A stretch of 64,000 nucleotides of DNA from Erinaceus europaeus (Eukaryota > Chordata > Mammalia > Eulipotyphla > Erinaceidae): NCBI RefSeq assembly GCF_950295315.1, contig NC_080177.1:79041589-79105588 (forward strand), given 5' to 3'. The position numbers and the translations under genes are program-made. Positions 34,998-46,275 of this stretch are shown here, in pieces (position 1 is the first letter of the stretch; each line of letters begins with the position of its first letter). Under the pieces are notes generated by a model. That model saw only the letters and a program-made list of their open reading frames with translations. It was not told the origin of the DNA and ran no database searches.

Positions 34998-35213
34998 CTG
35001 AAGCAAGAGAAGCATCATTTGCTTAAGTACAGGTTTTGTGTCTTGAACACAAGGGAAAAAGGAACAGAGTGACCTGGTGCTATCTGTCTGGTTGTGGGGT
35101 CCTGAATGCTCAAAGATTCCAATGGTGACGAACCAGAGTAGGTACCTGGAGTGACCTACGCAGAGGGTCCCTGCAGGAAACAATGGCAGCAGGTTCTTTA
35201 AATAATCCACTTC

Positions 35214-35525
35214 CTGGGGGGCCCAGCGGTAGCGCAGGGGGTTAAGGGCGCATGGCGCAAGGTACAAGGATAGCACAAGGATCCTGGTTCGGACCCCTGG
35301 CTCCCCACCTGCAGGGGGGTCGCTTCACAAGCAGTGAAGCAGGTCTGCAGGTGTCTATCTTTCTCTTCCCCTCCTCTCTCGATTTCTCTCTCTCCTACCC
35401 AACAACAACAGCAAAGGCAACAATAAAAACAACAACAAGGGCAACAAAATGGGAAAAATGGCCTCCAAGAGCAGTGGATTCGTAGTGCATGCACTGAGCC
35501 CCAGCAATCCCTGGAGGGCAGGAAA
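35214..35525 (+). mobile_element. SINE-A, long
   Basis: The head is GGGGGGCCCAGCGGTAGCGC; the tail signature is slightly deleted (CAGCAATCCCTGGAGGG). Confidence 0.88.
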
Positions 35526-35998
35526 TAAATCCATTTCCTAGCTTCTTCCCACCCAAAGAGTCCAAATTTTATCTGGTCTATTCCTACCTGTGGGTTCCCG
35601 TTTATGAAACATTTTTCCCTGCATTATACTTTACCGTCTTTTAGCCACCAGACTGCAGACTCTACTAGGATTCCTTCCTGACATGCCTGGGCAGACAACC
35701 TCACCAATGTGTCCTCCACTCCCCAGAGCCCTGCCCGACTAGGGAAAGACAGAAACAGGCTGGGGGTGTGGATCCACATGCCGACACCCATGTTCAGAGG
35801 AGAAGCAATTACAATAGCCAGAACTCCCACCTTCTGCACCCCATAAAGCAATTTGGTCCGTACTCCTAGAAGGATAAAGAATAAGGGACGTTTCCAGTGG
35901 AGGGGATGGGACACAGAACTTTGGTGGTGGGAACTGTATGGAGTTATACCCACTAACTTACAATCTTATAAATTGTTATTAAATCACTAATAGTAACA
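35526..35998 (+). mobile_element. element E (probable LINE 3' UTR)
   Basis: Contains AATGTGTCCTCCACTCCCCA, GTACTCCTAGAAGGATAAAG, GGTGGTGGGAACTGTATGGA and an end GTTATTAAATCACTAATAGT. Related copies are at 39001, 59975, 50268 and, reversed, 49280. Confidence 0.65.
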
Positions 35999-36269
35999 AG
36001 AATAATATCTATTTCCTACTGTGTGACTTGTGCTAATATGTCAAAAGCACTAAAATAATGTTCATCTAAGAGGTTATCAATCTACAGCCCTTAAAATTAG
36101 AAACAAAGCGACGCTTTAAAAGGACTAATCATGAGAAAACCTACTTGACTTTGAAAGTCCTACTGACAGAGTAAGTAGACAGGGAATACACAATTTGAAG
36201 AGTTATCCTCTTCAATCTTCAATTATCATCTATTCTGGAGACAATTTTCTAAATAGTCTTTAGAAAAAA

Positions 36270-36790
36270 AAACCTTATAGTGATGCCAAGACAATTCAAT
36301 GGGAGAAAATAATCTATTCAATACATGGTATTAGGGCCACTGGACATTCATATGCAAAAAAATAAAGTTGGATCCTTCACACATAGCAAAATAGCTGCAG
36401 AAGATCAAAGAGCCACATGGAACAGCTTTTCTAAACTGCTAGGAGGAAATAGGTACATGTTTGTGTGGCGGTGCATTATGCAGCCGTTTCTTAGACAAGA
36501 TACCCAAGGCACAAACATGTTTAATTAATAAATTGAACTTCAAAAACTAAAGACTTTGGGGCTTCAAAGCACCAATTAAAAAAAAAATTGGCCAAGGATT
36601 TGAATAGACCGTGCTACAAAGATATACAAACGTCCAGTGAACACATGGAAAGAGCCTCACATCATTAGTCATTAGAGAAATGTGAAGCAAAACCACAATG
36701 AGACAAGGCTTCCAGACCCTGGGATGGCTGCAATACAAAGGCAGACTGTAACAATGGCTCCCACTGTGGATGGAAATGTAAATGGGGAAG
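36270..36790 (+). mobile_element. old L1 fragment, ORF2 3' end
   Basis: GACAATTCAATGGGAGAAAA, GCTTTTCTAAACTGCTAGGA and GAGAAATGTGAAGCAAAACC fit L1 ORF2 3' sequence. The reading frame is broken. Confidence 0.82.
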
Positions 36791-37109
36791 ACCACCAAGG
36801 GAAAACAATGACGAGATCACTCTTGGTAAACATCCCAGGAAGCGGGAAGCAGTCATCAGGACTGCACCACTACGGGCCAGCTTTTTCAGACAGGGTTACA
36901 AGGGGGGTAGGGGATGCGGGGGGTCTGAGGAAGGCTGTGTGTCTGTGCATGTGTGCTGGGAGGGACATGCTACAACGGTAAAGCTTCTCCTTCTCCTGGG
37001 GTGGTGCTATACTACTCCTATGGAGGGTAGTTGAACTGGGGGGTTGAACTTGGGTCATTCACATAGCAAAGCGGCTGTCCCCCTCCCCCCAACCACCAAG
37101 TAACTACCT

Positions 37110-37220
37110 TACTGCCCTGGAAACATGTTTTCACACAGAAACTTCTACATGAGTATTTATAACATCTCTATGCATAACAACCCCAAAGCAGGAACAATTC
37201 AAATGCCTAAAAGTTGATGG
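37110..37220 (+). mobile_element. old L1 3' fragment
   Basis: CACACAGAAACTTCTACATG and AACAATTCAAATGCCTAAAA fit the L1 ORF2/3' UTR junction. It may be the continuation of 36270-36790. Confidence 0.65.
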
Positions 37221-37240
37221 ATTTAAAAAAAAAAAATAGA

Positions 37241-37525
37241 GGGAGTCGGGTGGTAGCGCAGCGGGTTAAGCGCGTGTGGCGCAAAGCTCAAGGATCGGCG
37301 TGAGGATCCTGGTTGGAGCCCCCAGCTCCCCACCTGCAGGGGAGTCGCTTCACAGGCGGGGAAGCAGGTCTGCAGGTATCTGTCTTTCTCTCCCCCTCTC
37401 TGTCTTCCCCTCCTCTCTCCATTTCTCTCTGTCCTATCCAATAACGACAACATCAATAATAACTACAACAATAAAACAACAAGGGCAACAAAAGGGAATA
37501 AATAAATAAATATTTAAAAAATAGA
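37241..37525 (+). mobile_element. SINE-A, short, young
   Basis: Intact head GTCGGGTGGTAGCGCAGCGG; tail AGGGCAACAAAAGGGAATAA. Confidence 0.92.
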
Positions 37526-37528
37526 GTA

Positions 37529-37801
37529 GGGGGCTGGGTGGTGGTGCATTGGGTTAAGAGCACATAGTACTAAGCTTAAGGACCTGAACAAGGATCCCGG
37601 TTTGAGCCCCCAGCTCCCCACCTGCAGGAGGGTTGCTTCACAAGTGGTTAAGCAGGTCTGCACGTGTCTCTCTCCCTCTCTCTCTCTCCCTCTCCCCTCT
37701 CAATATCTCTCTGTCTTATCCAATAAGGTGGAAAAAATGACCACCAGGAGTAGAGGATTTTGTGTCGGCTCTGAGCCCCAGTAATAACCCTGGAGGCAAA
37801 A
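37529..37801 (+). mobile_element. SINE-A-like, long
   Basis: The head is GGGCTGGGTGGTGGTGCATT; it ends AGTAATAACCCTGGAGGCAA. Confidence 0.88.
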
Positions 37802-38224
37802 AGATAAGGAATTGTATGTAAATATGGCAAAAGGACAAAAGTGTGGCTTGTCATGGACATTAAGAGAAGCTATAAGGGGGAGCTGTTGGGATGTTGTCAG
37901 TCTCCCTGACTGAAGTCTTGGCCATATCTTCTGTGTGCAATTGTGTAAAGCAAAGAAAACCAACTTCCAGTACATTTTTATTCCTTAAAGTTTACGGTCA
38001 TTGTGATTGGACTGCTAACCCATTCAGACCTATACTGTGGCAAGGCGACCTCAAGGCCATAGCCAGCAGAAATCCCAGGATTACAGCAACAAATTCCCCC
38101 TTTCTGCTCAGACAACTTCTTTCTTGCAGAAAGATCAGTGCAGGTCTATACCACTCACTGCACATGGCAAGGAACCTATATTGCTAGGAACAGATGACCT
38201 TAGACCATTCTACAGCTAACTTAC

Positions 38225-38343
38225 ATGTCCTTGTTTGTTCGGAGACAAATGAACCACCGGATCCTGCCGCATTAATCTCCCGCTGGGACTCTCTCGGAAA
38301 GCTGGAAGGACCTTTGATACCGCGGGGAGATGGCACGTTGGCT
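38225..38343 (-). CDS. SIPA1L1: SIPA1L1 internal exon ([15 protein letters not shown] ... SPNKQGH)
   Basis: This 119-nt exon is 2+39 codons and has no long ATG-initiated ORF, so an ORF scan misses it. The acceptor is TATATTCCAG|AGCCAACG and the donor is GGACAT|GTAAGT, both strong. The reading is [20 protein letters not shown] then [19 protein letters not shown], essentially as in other mammals. It ends in phase 0, exactly as needed by the next exon, which starts [10 protein letters not shown]. The intron to the next exon is 3.2 kb. Confidence 0.97.
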
Positions 38344-38773
38344 CTGGAATATAGCACAGGGCATTATAGTGCAGGCACTAGATGGGTGAGAGCATGTTGA
38401 CACATGAAGACGGTTTGCCATTAACCTCTCAGTTCACTGGGCGGAAGATTCTGCGTTTTCAGCGGTAAAGCTTGTTGGGTTTACACAATGGGCAGCATGT
38501 CAGAAACCAAGTGGCCAATGGAGAAAGCTTGCAGCTGGTGGCAGTGTGTCACATCAAACGCGTTAGCATAGCCAAGTACCACCAAACTCGAGGCCATGAA
38601 CAATGCAGCAACGCGAGGAACAAAGTTTTGGTCTGGGGGGAGGGGCAAAGTCTAGAACATATGGATCAAACCTTTGAAGTCCATTCACTGCTAACCTAGC
38701 TTGGTCTACATCACCTACACAGGCACGGATGCAATCTCGTGTTACTTACCAGGACACTTTGGAAATATTTTAC

Positions 38774-38800
38774 CTGTATAGTCATGCTGCTCGAGGACAA
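38774..38800 (-). CDS. SIPA1L1: SIPA1L1 exon, 3' 27 nt only; rest lost in assembly gap
   Basis: Only the last 27 nt are visible before the N run. They read (F)VLEQHDYT plus one base, followed by the donor ACAG|GTAAAA. In recalled mammalian SIPA1L1 the matching stretch is FVLEQHEYTE. The leftover G joins AG from the next exon (38343) to make Glu, restoring the expected E-P-T-C-H, which confirms frame and identity. From memory this peptide belongs to a 21-residue segment absent from some isoforms, so it may be a 63-nt cassette exon with about 36 nt missing. A six-frame translation reads through the Ns and gives false ORFs here. Confidence 0.9.
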
Positions 38801-39000
38801 NNNNNNNNNNNNNNNNNNNNNNNNNNNNNNNNNNNNNNNNNNNNNNNNNNNNNNNNNNNNNNNNNNNNNNNNNNNNNNNNNNNNNNNNNNNNNNNNNNNN
38901 NNNNNNNNNNNNNNNNNNNNNNNNNNNNNNNNNNNNNNNNNNNNNNNNNNNNNNNNNNNNNNNNNNNNNNNNNNNNNNNNNNNNNNNNNNNNNNNNNNNN
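38801..39000. other. assembly gap (200 N)
   Basis: There are exactly 200 ambiguous bases, a round number suggesting an arbitrary gap size. The left flank is the 3' end of a SIPA1L1 exon and the right flank is the middle of an element-E repeat. The gap removes coding sequence (see the exon at 38774). Confidence 0.99.
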
Positions 39001-39225
39001 ATGGATCCACCTGTCATTGACCATGTCCAGCAGGGAAGCAATTATTGAGGTCAGACCTCCCACCTTAGAAAGAATCTTGGCCCATACTCCCAGAGAGATA
39101 AGAGAATAAGGAAGCTTCCAATGGAAGGAATGGGTCATGGTACTCTGGTGGTAGGAACTGTATGGAATTTTACCCCTCTTATCCCACAATCGTGTCAATC
39201 ATTATTAAATCACTAATTTAAAAAA
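39001..39225 (+). mobile_element. element E, left end lost in gap
   Basis: Starts in mid-element (ATGGATCCACCTGTCATTGA) and ends ATCATTATTAAATCACTAAT. Confidence 0.65.
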
Positions 39226-39247
39226 ATGAAAAAGAAAATGTCTAGAC

Positions 39248-39525
39248 TGGGGGCTGGGTGGTAACTCACTGGGTTAAGTGCACACAGTATAAGCCAAGGA
39301 CCCACGCAAGGATCCTGGTTCAAGCCCCTGGCTCCCCACCTGCAAGGGGGTGGCTTCACACGTGGTGAGGCAGGCCTGCAGGTGTTTATTTCTCTCTCCT
39401 TTTCCTCTCTCAATTTATCTCTGTCTTATCCAATAAAAAAAATTGGAAAAATGGCCTTCAGGAGCAGTGGATTTATAGCGCTGGCACTGAGCCCCAGTGA
39501 CAACCCTGGGGGCAAAAAACCCAAA
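39248..39525 (+). mobile_element. SINE-A-like, long
   Basis: The head is GGGGGCTGGGTGGTAACTCA; it ends GACAACCCTGGGGGCAAAAA. Confidence 0.85.
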
Positions 39526-40017
39526 AGAAACCCCCCCAAAAAAACAGAAAACAAAGTCTAGACCTGCAATTGATCAACTTCATTGAAACCTCTGTATCCA
39601 TATCACCACAGTTGAGGCGGTCCCTGTACAGCCACTCAATGCGGGCGTCTATTTCTAAATCCACCGTCACCCTCCCAAGTGGCGCTCAGGACAGAGACAG
39701 GAGGCCCTGGAGTGAGAACCGACGTGGTTTGGGTCCTCTTCTCTCCTCTGCTGCGTCAGAAACAGGGCCGCTCCTGAGCTGTCCGTCCGTGAGGCTGACA
39801 GATGCTGAGCAGGTTCAAGCTAACCCTTAACCACCATCATCCCTTACTTCAGAACAGATGCTGCCACAGCCCACCCGACTCACGTGGCAGGACAGGCCGT
39901 TTCCTGAGTAGCCATTCGGTCAGTCAATCAGGGCTCCTGTTGCTGAGTCCACCACACTCTATGCCAACCTGATGCAGCCCTGCCCTTAGAGGAGACTGGG
40001 CTTGATTTCTTTCTATT

Positions 40018-40364
40018 CATTTATTTCTTTAGCACCCCCAGGGTTATTGCTGGGGCTTGGTGCCTGCACTAGGGATCTACTGCTCCTGGAGGCCATTTTT
40101 CTCCTTTTGTTGTCCTTGTTGTCTGTCATTGTTGTGGTTATTATTGTTGTTACTGATGTCATCGTTGTTGGATAGGACAGAGAGAAATGGAGAGAGGAGG
40201 GGAAGACAGAGAGAGGGAGAAAAAGACACCTGCAGACCTGCTTCACCGCCTGTGAAGTGACTCCCCTGCAGGTGGGGAGCCGGGGACTTGAACTGGGATC
40301 CCTACGCAGGTCCTTGCGCTTTGCGCCATGTGTGCTTAACCCGCTGCGCTACCACCTGGCCCCC
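40018..40364 (-). mobile_element. SINE-A, long
   Basis: Runs from AGGGTTATTGCTGGGGCTTG to GCGCTACCACCTGGCCCCC. Confidence 0.9.
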
Positions 40365-40368
40365 TTTT

Positions 40369-40397
40369 CCTTCCTCCCTTCCTTCCTTCCTTCCTTT
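40369..40397. repeat. (TTCC)n
   Basis: A short TTCC repeat between two SINEs, probably a remnant of the SINE-B tail. Confidence 0.85.
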
Positions 40398-40587
40398 CAA
40401 CTTTTAATCTTTTTATTTAATAGTCTGAAATTGAGAGGACGGGGGAGACAGTGAGAGAGAGACACCCGCAGCCCTGCTTCACCACTTGCAAAGCTTTCCC
40501 CGTGCAGGTGGAGATCGGGGGGCTTGAGCCCTGGTCCTTGCACTTTGTGACATAGGTGCTAAAGGAGGTGCACCACCACCCGGCCCC
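40398..40587 (-). mobile_element. SINE-B
   Basis: The head complement GTGCACCACCACCCGGCCCC is at right. Confidence 0.87.
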
Positions 40588-40603
40588 AAGACTGGGTTTT
40601 CTT

Positions 40604-40795
40604 TTCTTTTTTAAATTATTATCTTTATTTATTTATTAGATAGAGACAGAAATTAAGAGGGAAGAGGGAGACAAAGAGGGATAGAGACAGACACCTGCAG
40701 CCCTGCTTCAACACTCGTGAAGCTTCTTCCCTGCAAGTGGGGACAAGGGGCTTGAACCTGGGTCCTTGTGCACTGTGATGTGTGCGCTCAGCCAG
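40604..40795 (-). mobile_element. SINE-B with perfect 16-bp target duplication
   Basis: Flanked by AAGACTGGGTTTTCTT at 40588-40603 and 40796-40811. The head end is cut at GTGCGCTCAGCCAG. Confidence 0.92.
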
Positions 40796-40954
40796 AAGAC
40801 TGGGTTTTCTTATGAAGAGAGTTTACCGGCAGGGGTCGGGGGGAGGAGAGGGGGTGTCTCAGAAGCTTCAGCACTTATCTTGAGCTGCAGAGCAGGACGG
40901 GGAAAAGTTGACAGAAGGGGTAGGGCCACCATGAAAAGTTTTTCTTTTCCCTTT

Positions 40955-41235
40955 TTTTGCCTCCAGGGTTATCTTTGGGGCTCAGTGCCAGCACTATGAA
41001 TCCACTGCTCCTGGCAGCCATTTTTTTTCCCTTTTATTTTATTGGATAGGACAGAGAGAAATTGAGAGAGGAGGGGGGGAGATAGAGAGGGAGAGAGAAA
41101 GCTGGACACCTGCAGACCTGCTTCACTGCTTTTAAAACTCTGCCCCTGCAGGTGGGGAGCCAGGGGGGCTTGAACCCTGATCTGTATGTTTAGTACTAAG
41201 TGCTCTTAATCGGGGGTGCCACCACCTGGTCCCCT
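40955..41235 (-). mobile_element. SINE-A-like, long
   Basis: Runs from TTTGCCTCCAGGGTTATCTT to GTGCCACCACCTGGTCCCC. Confidence 0.87.
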
Positions 41236-41245
41236 GAAAGGTGGT

Positions 41246-41336
41246 CTTCTTCTTCTTCATCTTCATCATCATTATCATCTTCTTCTTCTCCTTCTTCTTT
41301 TTCCTCTACCTCTTCCTCCTCCTCCTCCTCCTCCTT
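41246..41336. repeat. (TTC/TCC/TCA)n pyrimidine-rich tract
   Basis: An impure TTC/TCC repeat of about 90 bp joined to the tail of a SINE-B. Confidence 0.92.
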
Positions 41337-41462
41337 CTTTTACGTCTTTCTTTATTGGATAGAGACAGCCAGAAATTGAGAGGGGAGGGAGAGAGAGAGA
41401 GAGAGAGACACCTGAAGCGCTGCTTCACCACTCACAAAGCTTCCCCCTGTAGGTGGGGATGG
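41337..41462 (-). mobile_element. SINE-B, 5' truncated
   Basis: Ends at GTAGGTGGGGATG; the tRNA-like head is missing. Confidence 0.82.
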
Positions 41463-42159
41463 TTTTTCTAATAGAAAAAAGTAAAGACACTAAAATCTAC
41501 AAGTCCGAAATCCATCTATACTTAAGAGACATAGCTGACTTGAAGCTCGGTCTGTCTCCTCAGTGCCACACCTGGCACTTCCAGGGGTCTCCCTGACATC
41601 TAACTCAGCGCCTTCCCAGCACGTTCCATCAAATCTCTCCTGTTTTTCCATTCTTCCAAGCTTTCATACTCTAAAGCTCCTTTCCCATAGTTTCTTCTCA
41701 AGCTCAGTAGCCTGAGGTTATTATTTGCCCCCTTCTCATCTTGCACAGTCATTACATTAAATTCAGCTATTTACTGAGCACACATTGTATTAGATATCCA
41801 GGGCTCCCATCTTAAAAACACAAAGGTAATATGTCTCCCTGTGCCCAACCTGGGTCAGAATGACAGAACTCTAATTGGCCTGATGAGCTTCAGACTGCTC
41901 TCTGTCATCTGATGGCTAACAGTCTCTGTCTGGCGGCCTTTGGCCTGCAGGAACAAGGACCAGATTGCTGGCACCCTCTTCCAGCACTGGAAATCTTATT
42001 CCCCCACCTCCATTCTCATCTCCATTTTTATCCCCTTTATCTGCTCCATGCACCTGTATGAATGTGTATTCCAGTTCTCAGGCTCACAACTCTATTCCTG
42101 CCTCTATCACCTTGTCCTCTGTGATTACAATGCATAAAATGTTTTATGCATTTTAATGA

Positions 42160-42370
42160 GATAAAGACACACACACATAGAGAGGGAGGGAGAGAGAGAA
42201 AGAGATGGAGAGAAGAGGAGAGAGAGAGAGAGGAGGGAGAAGAGAGACAGAGAGATACCAGAGCACTGTCTAGTTCTGGCTTGTGGTGGTGTTGGGGATT
42301 GAACCTGAGACCTCAGCATCTCAGGCATGTGAGTCTTTTGCAGAACCATTACGCTCTCTCCCCAGCCCCT
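42160..42370 (-). mobile_element. SINE-C with purine-rich tail
   Basis: The GA-rich tail complement is followed by TTGTGGTGGTGTTGGGGATT and AGAACCATTACGCTCTCTCC. Confidence 0.75.
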
Positions 42371-42837
42371 TCTCATAAAATGTCTTTTACTCCAAGGCTA
42401 AATTCCAACACCTGACCTCTGAAGTCACAGAGTGGCTTTTTTTTTTTTTTTTAAACACATGTATCTGTCTTCTCAAAAGTAGATTCTGTTCTTAGTGGCC
42501 AGAACTAAGGATTTTTCTCTACATACCTGGTTGCTTAAAGTATGCTTGTTGAGTGCAGGAGAATCCTGATCAGCAGTGCAAAAATCTAAGACTGGTAAGT
42601 GGTTTTAGGATATGGAGCCAGAGTCACATCAGAAGCCTCAAGCTAGCAGTTATGGGTCTACCTTGATTGAAAAACAGTGGGCTGCCAGCGGTGACCATGA
42701 GCTGCGAGCTCAGATGAATAGGAACACAGAGATTACACAGGCTCTTGTGCTAAATCCATATATATGTGCAGGCCCTGGGCCAGGTGGATGGGGTAAGTAG
42801 TTAATTTTATTTACAGAATTTTTTTCAAGAATAGGAG

Positions 42838-43080
42838 CCCCTCATCCAACTTTCTAGCCCTTTTTCTCTACTCTGACCCCATTTTCTCAGATAGTATCCA
42901 TAGCCAATTTCATGCTAGCTATCAAACTACCATAGTCGTGGCCCCCTAGAAGTATGCTTAAAATAGACTTCCAAGCTTCCTTCCACCCTAAGATCCCTAA
43001 TCTTATCTGCTCCGTTTCTACTTTTTGGTTCCTGTTCATTAACCATTTTTCTCTCGCTTTATGTCCTGTCACCTTTCAGC
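42838..43080 (+). mobile_element. element E, 5' portion
   Basis: Resembles 35526-35645 (TTTTTGGTTCCTGTTCATTA, TCACCTTTCAGCCAGGAGCT) and runs straight into an L1-type 3' UTR. Confidence 0.5.
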
Positions 43081-43115
43081 CAGGAGCTGGTGTATTGCAC
43101 CAAAGTAAAAGACCG

Positions 43116-43148
<33 letters not shown>

Positions 43149-43290
43149 GAATACAGGTCCTGGAAAAGGATGAAAGGATGACAGAAGACCTAGTGGGGGT
43201 TGTATGTGGAAAACTGATGTTATGCATGTACAAACTATTATATTTACTATCAAATGTCAAACATTAATACCCCAATAAAGGAAAATAATA
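43081..43290 (+). mobile_element. L1 3' UTR end with internal (GT)n
   Basis: Contains GACAGAAGACCTAGTGGGGG and an end TAATACCCCAATAAAGGAAA plus (AAT)n; (GT)n at 43122-43147. Confidence 0.78.
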
Positions 43291-43639
43291 ATAATAATAA
43301 AGCAAAACAGTGTGATGCTAAAAAATATAGTGGCAAAATTTGTGAATAATAATCTGAAAATGACTGACTGTTAATATATAAGAAAAAGGGTTGATGGGCT
43401 GATGTCCTGACACCCTGGTGAATCTTACATATAATGAACAGAGGGGTTTATTGCCAGTCGCTGTCCTGGGTAGCATGAATGGAGACAATTAAGACCTATC
43501 ACACTAGATTCTTGGGGAAAGCGATCAGAAGCTAGGAAGAGGGAGCATGGCTATGCTTCTCTGCTTCATCACCAACTGTGTTGTTACCACGCAGACTTAA
43601 GAGAAAGAAGAGCTAACCATGTGGCTGGCAGTCACACTA

Positions 43640-43910
43640 GAAGCCCAGGACAGGGCTATACTAGGGCAGTGGGGCTAGAGTCAGAAATTCCTGGAGTCTT
43701 GGGACACTAACTTACTAACTTGCTCACCCCTCCTTTGAGACCCTGAGTTCAAGGCCCAGTACTACATGGAGGCATCATGAATCAGACCAGTGAATCTCCA
43801 TGGGTGATGGGTTGGTGCCTTTTTCTCTCTTCCTCTTTCCCATCTGTCCCTTGCAGGCTTTGTTTGTTCTTGTTCTCTCTCGTTCTCTCCATATCTCTGT
43901 CTCTCTCTCT
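43640..43910 (+). mobile_element. possible SINE-D
   Basis: A weak B-box-like GAGTTCAAGGCCCAG and a CT-rich 3' part; uncertain. Confidence 0.3.
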
Positions 43911-44589
43911 CTCCAAAATGGGCTTGGGAGGCAGCTCAGCATTAAGGCTCCGAGTTCATTCCCTGGCACCTCATGAGGAAAAAAAAGGATGTCTGTCCCT
44001 TTTTCTTGTTTCTATCCACACATTTCCCTGAATGCCTCACTAGTCCGAAGAAACTGGAGTCAGACTGCAGTGGGGGCAGGGAGGAGGTTAAGGTATAAAG
44101 AAGAAAACTAAAAGGAACACATTCAAACGCAGTAAAGTACCACACTCCTTCCTGTCTTCAGGCTTTGCTTATCTATGTACCAAATACAGAGACATGCCAA
44201 ATACAGTTTCATTTTGCAGCTGCTCTGATTTCCCTACTGTAAAGAGGAGAGGGGGATATAGGGGTACAGACAGCAGTAGGGTTTTTACTTGGTTGGGACT
44301 AATGAAACTGGATTATTATTATTATTTTCTTTACACTACAGGGTACACAAGAAATGACAATGAATCATATTGATGGTGAGTGTTAAAATCCCTATGTTTC
44401 TAGGAGTGATGATATGATTCCATAAGAAAAGTCTGATGTAACTATTACATTTGCTATTTAGAACTTCTACTGTTTCTTGCCAAGTTCTTTAAACTAAAAT
44501 ATCTTGTACTCATTCTCAGCTCTTTCATTTGGCAAATGGGTCAGAAAATTCTACTTGGTAACTGGAGTTATCCCAAAGCAAAGAAGACA

Positions 44590-44625
44590 ATAATAATAAT
44601 AATAATAATAATGATAATAATCAGT
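44590..44625. repeat. (AAT)n microsatellite
   Basis: About 36 bp of AAT units with one variant. Confidence 0.93.
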
Positions 44626-44845
44626 ATTATTTCCAGAAGGCCAGCTCTCACTACCATCCACTTTCTGCATTGATATAATCAATAGTAGCTTTGTTTTCTG
44701 ACTCTTCATACATATAGGACAGCATCTGACAGAATGCTACCCACAGCTCTAGATGTGTGTGTGTGTTAGAACTAACCCTTATGCTGATGACCTATAGTTT
44801 CTTTCCAATAATTCTGAATTTGACCCTATCATATAATTTAAAAAA

Positions 44846-44990
44846 ATAATTTTATTTATTCCCTTTTGTTGCCCTTGTTGTTTTTATTGTTGTTGTTATT
44901 GATGTCATCGTTGCTGGAGAGGACAGAGAGAAATGGAGAGAGGAGGGGAAGACAGAGAGGGGGAGAGAAAGACAGACACCTGTAGACCTG
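44846..44990 (-). mobile_element. SINE-A, short, left part of LTR-split copy
   Basis: The tail and body run up to CACCTGTAGACCTG; the element resumes at 45380. Confidence 0.92.
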
Positions 44991-45379
44991 TGTTGGTATG
45001 CTTCTAATTCTGCTTCTAAAACCCCTTCTGTTTCATGGGTTTAATCCCCCCTGCTTAACACTGTATTCTATTTACATAACCACTGTTAACTAAGCACCGC
45101 CCTGCCTGCAGGGCATTGGTTTAATCCTCACTGGTTCAGGATGTCTTTTTGCTCCGCCCCCTCTCCAAGTACACCCTGATTTCCACCAGTCTTTTGGCTC
45201 CACCCTCTCTACGTCACATCCTGTTTCCACCCTACTTGGCAAGTATATATAAGGACAGGATTGTGATTAGAGATAGCTTAGATTGCACTGCGTTGCACAT
45301 GAATAAAGAGATACTGCTTCCCAGCTCAGCCATGAGTCCCTGGTTGTCTGTGTCTCCCACCCGCGAAGCTAGCCTGGCA
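44991..45379 (+). mobile_element. solo LTR, family 1, inserted in SINE-A
   Basis: 389 bp, TGTTGGTATGC to CTAGCCTGGCA. The 6-bp flanks are GACCTG and GTCCTG (one mismatch). TATATATAAGG near 45244 and AATAAA at 45302-45307. No viral genes are attached. Confidence 0.9.
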
Positions 45380-45511
45380 GTCCTGCTTCACCGCCTGCGA
45401 AGCGACTCCCCTGCAGGTGGGGAGCCAGGGGCTCGAACCGGGATCCTTACGCCAGTCCTTGCGTTTTGTACCACATGCGCTTAACCTGCTGCGCTACCGC
45501 CCGACTCCCTA
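45380..45511 (-). mobile_element. SINE-A, right part of LTR-split copy
   Basis: Resumes CCTGCTTCACCGCCTGCGAA and runs to the head GCGCTACCGCCCGACTCCC. Confidence 0.92.
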
Positions 45512-46216
45512 TAAATGTTTTTTTGAGAACAGACTTAGTTCAGGGAAAGCACAGGCAGCTCCTTCCTTTCACAGACAGAAGTGGCTTCTTGCCTCCCAGC
45601 TGCTCTGAAGAGAATTCACCTCCATCCCCACCCCACTCCACCGGCTCACAGAGTGACCAGCAGGCACAATTCTGGGATTTGTACCTGCACCATCTCTGCC
45701 TCCACTCACTTTTTGTTCAGGGCTATAAGGCCAGTGAGGAGTCATCTCCTGGTCACACATCTCCCTTGAGATAACCCAGACCCTTCTGCCTTCTCTCAGT
45801 CTCCACAAGCCCTGGACATCAGGATCCTAATCCCCCAAACAGGTCTAGAGAGTAGGATGAATCCTTCGTTCAGTTGCTGTTCAGTTTTCAATAGTATGGA
45901 ATAGAAGAAGTAATCTCTGAAAGAATGCCCTGGTCACTGTCAGATCTTTTCTTTATGTCTAAGATCTTTTTGGCATTGATGTCAGTGGACTCTTTCCCCA
46001 ACACATTTTATAACTTCAGCCAAGAGACACCTAGATGCTATTAAAGTAACTGATATCAACTGTTTTCTTGGGCTCCTCATCGCTTTCCTTTGCAGAGCAC
46101 AAAACACCTGGCCTTTGGACTGCATGAAATCTTGCAGTTGAAATATCCATGATTGTCAACCTGACAGACAGACAATAATTCCATCGTCTGCAGGACAACA
46201 GGCAACACAAGCTTTT

Positions 46217-46236
46217 CTTTCTTTCTTTCTCTTCCG

Positions 46237-46267
<31 letters not shown>

Positions 46268-46275
46268 TTTTTTTG
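46217..46275. repeat. (TTTC)n microsatellite
   Basis: CTTT repeats with one interruption (CTTCCG), ending in a T run and GGGGGG. Confidence 0.94.

Noticed and set aside
34998..35276. 5' extension of the ORF containing the SIPA1L1 exon at 34555
   Set aside because: It lies upstream of a good acceptor (CTTGCTTCAG) and runs into SINE-A sequence; it is intron.
38711..39198. Several ORFs crossing the N run
   Set aside because: The frame stays open only because Ns cannot encode stops; only the 27-nt exon piece is real.
39570..39670. Minus-strand frame with DLEIDARIEWLYRDRL
   Set aside because: Short, joined to SINE sequence, and not recognised; too weak to call a pseudogene.
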